Shown here: piece after piece, positions 57,776 through 64,000 of the stretch
Numbering within the stretch: position 1 is the stretch's first letter
How the letters are laid out: each line of letters starts with the position of its first letter
NCBI RefSeq assembly: GCF_963924675.1
Contig: NC_089223.1
Location: forward strand, 11,606,881 to 11,670,880
Length of the DNA stretch: 64,000 bases
Direction: 5' to 3'
Source of the DNA: Phocoena phocoena
Lineage: Eukaryota; Chordata; Mammalia; Artiodactyla; Phocoenidae
Made by a program: the position numbers and the translations under genes
Notes under the pieces: generated by a model
The model's database searches: none
Told to the model about the DNA's origin: nothing
What the model saw: the letters and a program-made list of their open reading frames with translations, nothing else

Positions 57776-59050
57776 AAGTAGACATCCTGATGTAGCAAAC
57801 TAAAAGTGCACGTTCCCACAGTTCATCCTAATTATAACTAAAAACTTGTTGTTGTTTTCCTATTTATCCTTCAGAGGGACTTGAGCCTTTTCAGTATACA
57901 TGAGCCCAGGAAACTGCCCTGTGATTCTTGTTTCTGCAACCCAAAGTTAGCTAGAATACAGCTAGCAGCAAAATACTTAGACTAGTTGGTAGGGTTCTGA
58001 TAACTTTCATTCTTTTCTGTAACTTGAATTATTTTTTTCACATTAAAATCTTGGACCAGCAAGGGGGCTTAGTAATTGTCAGATTAATCACTGGCCTCAA
58101 CATATGGCGTCCCCTGTCAGAACTGTCAGCCTCCACACTGTTCATTTCTTGTGTCCAAGTCTAGAAAATGATTTATGTCCACTACAAAAACAGAATTCAT
58201 TTTTTAAAGCTACTAGTGTCATTAGGTGTAAAGGTTATTTGTTAATGTATGCACTATGTTTAATAAATGAGTAACTCTGTAGGTAAATTGTCACACTGAA
58301 GATAATTGAAGAAAATTAATCCCTGTCATGTTGTAGGAATGCCATATCATCCCATAAAATTAAGAGATATGTCTTTAGAAGCTCAGATTAAAGTTTTTAT
58401 TTCTTTTAGATTGGCTGAGGGAAAAATAACTGGTATGTATGTGCATGTGTGTGTGTGTGTGTGTTTAATATTTTATCACCATAAAGATTAGCTTTCAAAA
58501 TGTGTTTTAAGAGTACTATGTATGATGTAGGTAGACTCTTTATAAAGTAAATAACTTCTGTGAAATACTGGGTCCTTTTACAAGATATCAATATGCTGAT
58601 ACAGGAAGATTAATCACTATATTGTATGTTTTAGGTCAAACCATGAGCCCAAAGTTATGGTACTATATAGTGATATTTGCTCATTTCACTCAAAGAATCT
58701 CTAGTAGTTATTTTCCTTTAATACATGAATTAAAGAATTAGTGTGGAATACACACTTTCCACACACATACCACCTTCCCCCCACACCCACATGGGTGAGT
58801 GTGTGGGCATAGGTGTGTGCTTATGTGTGTGTTCTAGAAGAGCATTAAGTTATTAAGTTGCATATTAAAATTGTTAGTGTCAATTAGAATTTATTTATTG
58901 CTGGTTTTTAGTTTTTATAATTAAATGTCTGCTAAAAACTGCCTGGGGAGAAAATGTGCTAGCAGGAAATGTTAGCACTTCATGTTGAAATATTGCCCCA
59001 TCCTTCTGTAAGAATCGTTCTTTCTACTTTTATAGAAAGACAATAAAAAG
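57776..59050. other. Unassigned sequence with TG/CA microsatellites
   Basis: A (TG)n run lies at 58445-58464. At 58770-58835 CA-rich and TG-rich halves face each other (ccacacccac ... gtgagtgtgtggg) and could fold. Nothing else recognised. Confidence 0.5.
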
Positions 59051-59062
59051 AAAGAGGCTCTG

Positions 59063-59185
59063 GGACTTCACAGCAGTCCAGTGGTTAATACTCCATGCTC
59101 CCAATGTAGGGGGCGTGGGTTCAATCCCTGGTAAGGGAACTAGATCCCACACATGCCATGTGGCACGGCCGAAAAAAATAAAAAT
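59063..59185 (+). mobile_element. Short CHR/Bov-tA-like SINE (~120 bp), perfect target-site duplication
   Basis: It begins ggacttcacagcagtccagt, with a B box ggttcaatccc and the short ending gccatgtggcacggccgaaa plus an A-rich tail. It has only the tRNA-like head and a brief body, unlike the other SINEs here. Direct repeats aaagaggctctg flank it at 59051-59062 and 59186-59197. A head deletion/substitution (ttcacagcagtcc for ttccctggtggtcc) is seen. Confidence 0.93.
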
Positions 59186-59250
59186 AAAGAGGCTCTGCCA
59201 CCTACATGTGGGAAAAAACAAAACTTTAAGGTGTTAAAATGAATAGTGAG

Positions 59251-59555
59251 GGCTTCCCTGGTGGCGCAGTGGTTAAGAATCCACCTGCCAATGCAGGGGA
59301 CATGGGTTCGAGCCCTGGTCTGGGAAGATCCCACATGCCGCAGAGCAACTAAGCCTGTGCACCACAACTACTGAGCCTGCGCACCTAGAGCCCGTGCTCT
59401 GCAACAAGAGGAGCCACCGCAGTGAGAAGCCCGTGCACTGCAATGAAGAGTAGCCCCCGCTCACCTCAACTAGAGAAAACCCGCGTGCAGCAACGAAGAC
59501 CCAATGCAGCCAAAAATAAATAAATGAATAAATAAATAAATAAGTCTTTTTAAAA
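59251..59555 (+). mobile_element. CHR-1 SINE, full-length long form
   Basis: Start ggcttccctggtggcgcagt, A box and a good B box ggttcgagccc, then the whole long body: ccacaactactgagcctgcg, gaagagtagcccccgctcac, caactagagaaaacccgcgt, acgaagacccaatgcagcca and an (aaat)n tail. Flanking repeats aaaatgaatagtgag (59236-59250) and aaaatgaataatgag (from 59555) differ at one base. Confidence 0.97.
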
Positions 59556-59569
59556 AAATGAATAATGAG

Positions 59570-60044
59570 CTGAACTCACTGTAGGAGTATGTAAATGAGG
59601 GTAGAATATTAGTATATCCCTGAACAGAGCTAAAGAAAAATTTTTTCTGGGTGCTGTAGAATTTAATTATGGAAGACATAGGGAAAAATATGTGTGAAGT
59701 TATCTCACATTCTGAGTGGGGAATTATATGTGAAACAATTGCATCACATAATTAAGAAAATGTTTGCAATATTGAAAGTTTGGCTCAACCAGTAACTGTT
59801 AAAAATTGGAATAGATTGCTCAGTGTGGACCTGAGAAGTGTTTATGTAAAGACTAGATAAGTCTGTATCAGAGATATTGAAAAAGAGATTCCTGCTTTGC
59901 ATGGGAGATTCTTACAATTGTGTTGAAATATTTTTCAGTTCTAAGGTTCTGTGTTTCTAAGCATTTATCACATTTGCCAGTACTGTCTTGACTTCTTTTC
60001 TTTAAGTTACCTGTTTGATCTAGATATTAAAAAAAAAAATCTGG
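59570..60044. other. Unassigned sequence
   Basis: Nothing recognised between two SINEs. Confidence 0.45.
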
Positions 60045-60335
60045 GGCTTCCCTGGTGGCGCAGTGGTTGAGAATCTGCCTGCCAGTGCAGGGGACACGGG
60101 TTCGAGCCCTGGTGTGGGAGGTTCCCATATGCCGCGGAGCAACTGGGCCCGTGAGCCACAACTACTGAGCCTGTGCGTCTGGAGCCTGTGCTCCGCAACA
60201 AGAAAGGCCGCGACAGTGAGAGGCCCGCGTACCACGATGAAGAGTGGCCCCCGCTCGCCGCAACTAGAGGAAGCCCTCGCAGAACAGAAACGAAGACCCA
60301 ACACAGCCAAAAACAATTTAATTAATTAATTATTT
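60045..60335 (+). mobile_element. CHR SINE with mixed long and short features
   Basis: Head gggcttccctggtggcgcag, A box intact, B box ggttcgagccc. The middle carries the short-form signature (gagaggcccgcgtaccacga), while the 3' half carries the long-form body (gtggcccccgctcgccgcaa, cgaagacccaacacagcc). The tail is (aatt)n rather than poly-A. A short repeat aaaatct occurs at both edges. It looks like an intermediate subfamily. Confidence 0.93.
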
Positions 60336-60611
60336 TTTTAAAATCTACTAAATACCTAATTTTCCCCTCTTTTCTATCCCTATTGCCTAAGTTCAGATAC
60401 TCATTCCTTTTAAATTTTTACTAATGTGAGAACCTCAATCAGTCACCCCGTCTCCAAGTTTTTCTCATTCAAGTCCAAGTCTGCTTAAAATTGATCAGTG
60501 TCTCCCCATATGTTGAAGAGGGAAATATTAGATCATTAGCACAATATTCATGGATCTGATACTGCTTTTCTTGTTAGCCTCCCCTCCTAGTGCATTCCTT
60601 TTTAAAGGAGA

Positions 60612-60988
60612 TTTTATGGACTGAATTGTGCCCTCCAAAATTCACATGTTGAAGCCCCAAGGCCCAATGTGACCATATTTGTGGTAGGGCCTTTAAAGGG
60701 GTAATTAAGGTTAAATGAGGTCATAAGGGTGGGGCTGTTGTCCAATAGGGCTGGTGTCTTTTTAGAAGAGGAAGAGAAACCAGGGATGTGTATCCACAGA
60801 ATAAAGGCTATGTGAAGATATAGTGAGAAGATGGTCATCTGCAAGCCAAGAAGAGAGGCCTCAGAAGAAACCAAACCTTAATCTTGGTTGGACTTCTAGC
60901 CTCCAGAACTGTGCAAAAATAAATTTCTGTTGTTTAAGCCACCTAGTCTGTGATATTTTATTACGGCATCCCTAGGAGAGTAATACAA
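60612..60988 (+). mobile_element. Solo LTR of MaLR/MLT1 type
   Basis: In order: tatggactgaattgtgccct, ccaaaattcacatgttgaag, ccccaaggcccaatgtgacc, tagggcctttaaaggggtaa, catgagggcgg-like tcataagggtggggctgttg, aaccttaatcttggttggac, ttctagcctccagaactgtg and aataaatttctgttgtttaa with gccacctagtctgtgatatt. This is a classic MLT1/MST LTR. No internal region next to it. Flanking duplication not clear. Confidence 0.88.
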
Positions 60989-60989
60989 G

Positions 60990-61155
60990 GAGCCCATTTT
61001 ATATTCTCCCTGCAAATGTCCAGACAATTTTGTTGTCACAACTCCAGGGATGCTGCTGGCACCTATGGGGCAGAGGTAAGGGATGCTGCTAAACATCCTA
61101 AACATGCGACAGTCCCACATGCGACAGTCCCACATGCTTAACCATCTGAAATGCC
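60990..61155. mobile_element. Old hAT/MER-like repeat with internal tandem expansion
   Basis: aaatgtccagacaattttgt, tgtcacaactccagggatgc, tgctggcacctatggggcag and gatgctgctaaacatcctaa match a mammalian MER-type repeat ('ggcaatgtctggagacatttttggttgtcacaact...ggatgctgctaaacatcctacaatgcacagg'). At 61102-61137 a 15-base unit, acatgcgacagtccc, is repeated about 2.4 times. Confidence 0.6.
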
Positions 61156-61586
61156 TCCCCTTCTAATCTACACCCTCATCCCAGTGTTGAATTAACAACA
61201 CGCAGCTCATGTTCTCTTCTCAATGAAAAGTTTTTCATCACCTCAAAACAAACAAACAAGCAAGCAAACAAAAACCTTTGCTGCTCACTTCTACATTCAC
61301 TGCTGTTTTATAGTTTTTTAAAAATCTACGATTACATTTTATTTATCAAATTTTCAATATTAATTATTTGTCTTCCAATGCCTTCTATTCAGAATGTCTG
61401 TGAATTTTTTAGTAGTATGTTTTCACAACTTGTTGAAATATATCTTAAAGATATATTTAAAGATCATCTATTATAATAAAGATAATCTATTAAAGATTAT
61501 TTTAAAGATAATCTATTCACATCATTTTGTAGGGAATCATAATTCTCAGTGAATTGACCATTTATCCAGCTCTTAATTGTGATACC
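61156..61586. other. Unassigned sequence with AT-rich iterations
   Basis: At 61445-61517 the motif aaagataatctatt recurs three times with variation (aaagatcatctatt, aaagataatctatt, aaagataatctatt). A caaa/caag run lies at 61245-61272. Confidence 0.55.
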
Positions 61587-61605
61587 CAAACTCTTACCTT
61601 TCTTT

Positions 61606-61994
61606 TTTTTTTGGAATTTTATTTTATTTTTTTATACAGCAGGTTCTTATTAGTTATCCATTTTATACATATTAGTGTATATGTGTCAATCCCAGTCTCC
61701 CAATTCATCACACACACACCCCGCCACTTCCCCCCCCTTGGTGTCCATACATTTGTTCTCTACATCTGTGTCTCTATTTCTGCCCTGAAAACTGGTCCAT
61801 CTGTACCGTTTTTCTAGGTTTCACATATATGCGTTAATATACGATATTTGTTTTTCTCTTTCTGACTTACTTCACTCTGTATGACAGTCTCTAGATCCAT
61901 ACACATCTCTACAAGTGACCCAATTTCATTCCTTTTTATGGCTGAGTAATATTACATTGTATATATGTACCACATCTTCTATATCTATTCATCT
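61606..61994 (-). mobile_element. L1 LINE, 5'-truncated, with target-site duplication
   Basis: Plus strand: T-run, tacagcaggttcttattagt, tatgtgtcaatcccagtctc, gacttacttcactctgtatg, gctgagtaatattacattgt and atatgtaccacatcttctat. This is the reverse complement of the cetartiodactyl L1 ORF2 C-terminal end and 3'UTR. Near-identical flanks caaactcttacctttct (from 61587) and caaactcttacccttct (from 61995) differ at one base. It is fairly young and only ~390 bp long. Confidence 0.95.
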
Positions 61995-62013
61995 CAAACT
62001 CTTACCCTTCTTT

Positions 62014-62489
62014 CCTATTGATTTCTCCAAAAATCATTTCATTTTACTCACAGAAAATGTTTATTTTATTGTATGTATAAAATGTAAGTTAATATCAAAA
62101 ATTAAAATGTAACTTACCTTAAGGTGCGATTGTTAGAGATACTTGAGAAAAACTTAGTAAATTTCTATTGGATTAGAAAAAAACATTCTACTTTTTATTA
62201 TAAATTTAAAATAATAAATATGTGAGTGAGTGAGTGTGTGTGTGTATATGTGTGCATCTTAATCAGCGTCCTCTTTGGAACGAAGTCAATGTTGAAGATT
62301 AGGTTACATTTGGATGCCTCTATCAAGTGACACAAGCCAAGTTTTTTGGCCAAAATATGTTGCCTTCATTATCTTTCATTTTCATATGATCTTTATATGT
62401 AAATAACGTTTTGACTGTAAATGGATAAATCCTATATTTCCTTGTTATACTCTATGTCAGTTAGGAAACATATGTTAGTAACAGAAATT
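62014..62489. other. Unassigned sequence with a GAGT/GT microsatellite
   Basis: A gtgagtgagtgagtgtgtgt run lies at about 62223-62245. Nothing else recognised. Confidence 0.5.
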
Positions 62490-62840
62490 TGGCTGTAAGA
62501 GCTTAAATACAGGAGAGTTTATTCTCTTGCATTAAAAAAATCTAGCAGTTAGCAATCCTAAATTGATAAAAGCATCAGGAAACATGGTATCTTATATTCT
62601 GCTAAGCCATCATTAGTACATGGCTTCTATCCTCAAGGTTGAAGATGGCCTCGATCTCCAGCTATGACATCCTCTTTTTGAACAGGAGATAAGCACTGGG
62701 AAAAGGCCAAAAGGGCATCTGCCAGATACCTTCTCTCTCTTAATAAGCTCTTTAATAAGCATCATAATAACATCTACTTTTATCTCACTGGCCACTCCTA
62801 GTGTGAAGGGAAGCTTGAAATGTAGTCTTTTTGGTGGAGA
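62490..62840 (+). mobile_element. Ancient repeat of an unassigned family, member D
   Basis: acaggagagtttattctctt, gcattaaaaaaatctagcag, ctcaaggttgaagatggcct, ccagctatgacatcctcttt, actggccactcctagtgtga and gaagcttgaaatgtagtctt keep the order of the family also seen near 29245, 37150 and 49420. This copy shows its characteristic 'gaaatgtagtctt' end. Confidence 0.5.
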
Positions 62841-64000
62841 CCTTGTCATCTTTAATGAAATCAGGTCTTTGTTACTATGTAGAAGAAAGTACGTATTACC
62901 TAGTCAGCCATCAGTCTTTGCCAATGTATGCTTTATTATTATTTTGCTTCTCTTTAGCTATTTTCAACTTGTTAAGGAGACATGTTCATAAGGTCTATGG
63001 TATAATTAAGGTGTTTTAATCTTTGGTTACATACTGTACTCTTAACGCTAACATTTATTATTGAGCACGCTTGGCACTTGTCTCAAGAAAATTAATGGAA
63101 AAAATGAAAAATATTCCATTTTATTTCTGAAAAAGGTCATGTAAATCTGAGGGTGATACATAGAATCTTTACATATAAATCAGTGAATATAATACATAAA
63201 TTCTTGTTTTCATATGTGTAAAATCTAGAACACACAACAATTTAGAAAGTGATTATCATTTGAAGAAATAGTGGTAAAAGTCATTGGTGTATGATTGGCC
63301 ATAGGGTCAGATTATTTTTTCTGCAGTTAACATTAATCATTATTTTTTTTAGGAGCTTAATTGAATGTTGTACAAAGGATGTATTGTAGTAATTAATTTT
63401 CTTTAAATACAGTTTTCAAATGGACTATGTATAACTTTATCACATATGACAATTTAAACATATCTAAAAAAAATCTTAGGTTCCTTCTCAAATGATTTTT
63501 TTTTTCTCACAGTTATCTGATGTTCAGAGTTGCAAAAGAGTATCCATTTGCAGTGCATGATTTTTGTTCTATGAAGAATACAATTTTGAGTCTTAAGTTA
63601 CAAAAGCAAAAGGAAAAGGGGATGGAGGAGGCAATGTTTTGAGTGAGGCAGAGATATTTTCATGCTGAAGACCCTTTCACTAAGTCTTAGCCCTTAGTGT
63701 TTCAGTCCTAAATAAAAAAAGGTTGAATATGGGCTTCTTTCAGATAAGTAACACTGGCAAGGTTTATGCCCATCCAAGGTCTGTTAAACCCTCTGTTCAA
63801 GGTGGTGAATATTCTATGTGTATTTCTCATTCTGCAGTTAGGCTGTTCATGCATGATAATAGAAAGCTAAAGGGATTAAGACTCCTTTTTATGCCTTCTG
63901 ATCCTATATTATTGTGTGTCTACCCATCCGTATATTTCATTAAACATTATTCTTTTCTAAGGGCATTGGCAAATGACTAGTATAACTTTTTGTAAGTTTT
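62841..64000. other. Unassigned sequence to window end
   Basis: No repeat or gene recognised. Chance frames of 62-85 codons, including 63723-63980, have no domain. T-runs near 63338 and 63498. Confidence 0.45.

Noticed and set aside
59051..62013. Clustered direct repeats that might suggest an array
   Set aside because: They are target-site duplications of separate SINE and L1 insertions, not regularly spaced repeats with unique spacers, so there is no CRISPR-like structure.

Overview
This is non-coding DNA from a mammalian nuclear genome, most likely a cetacean (whale or dolphin). The evidence is a set of about thirteen tRNA-derived SINEs of the CHR type, the family shared by cetaceans, hippos and ruminants. 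Their heads carry an A box TGGCGCAGTGG and a B box GGTTCGNGCCC. Seven belong to a short-tailed form typical of cetaceans, and I saw no Bov-B/BovA repeats that would point to a ruminant. A 5'-truncated L1 end at 61606-61994 resembles cetartiodactyl L1 3' ends. Older mammal-wide repeats (MIR, L2, MaLR-type LTRs, a MER5-like piece) fill much of the rest. The species cannot be fixed from this window.

I found no intact protein-coding gene, no convincing exon, no RNA gene, no CpG island and no CRISPR-like array. All long open frames lie in SINEs, L1, L2, LTRs or microsatellites, or look like chance ORFs in AT-rich DNA. The window is best read as a gene desert or the interior of a very large intron.

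Layout: 0-20 kb is AT-rich unique sequence with scattered MIR/L2, one minus-strand LTR-like repeat (1656-2132), SINEs at 1, 11.1, 12.2 and 19.3 kb, an unusual ~210 bp direct duplication (15.3/16.5 kb) and a compound (CT)n(GT)n microsatellite (18.5 kb). 20-27 kb holds a SINE, a MaLR-type LTR and a 4.67 kb internally deleted L1 that appears to keep both ends and a target-site duplication. 27-42 kb is mostly unassigned sequence with MIR/L2 and one ERVL-type LTR. 42.3-42.9 kb contains two SINEs stacked in one target site. 43-58 kb is rich in L2 and MIR, with two clear nested insertions (48.9 and 52.3 kb) and a possible decayed retrocopy at 54.3-54.9 kb. 59-62 kb is a cluster of young insertions: three SINEs, an MLT1-like LTR and the truncated L1.

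There is no gene network to describe. The useful content is the insertion history, several perfect or near-perfect target-site duplications, two strong inverted repeats and a few small tandem duplications. I did not find a convincing new biological system. All family names are recalled by eye and not checked against a repeat library, and edges of old repeats are uncertain by tens of bases.
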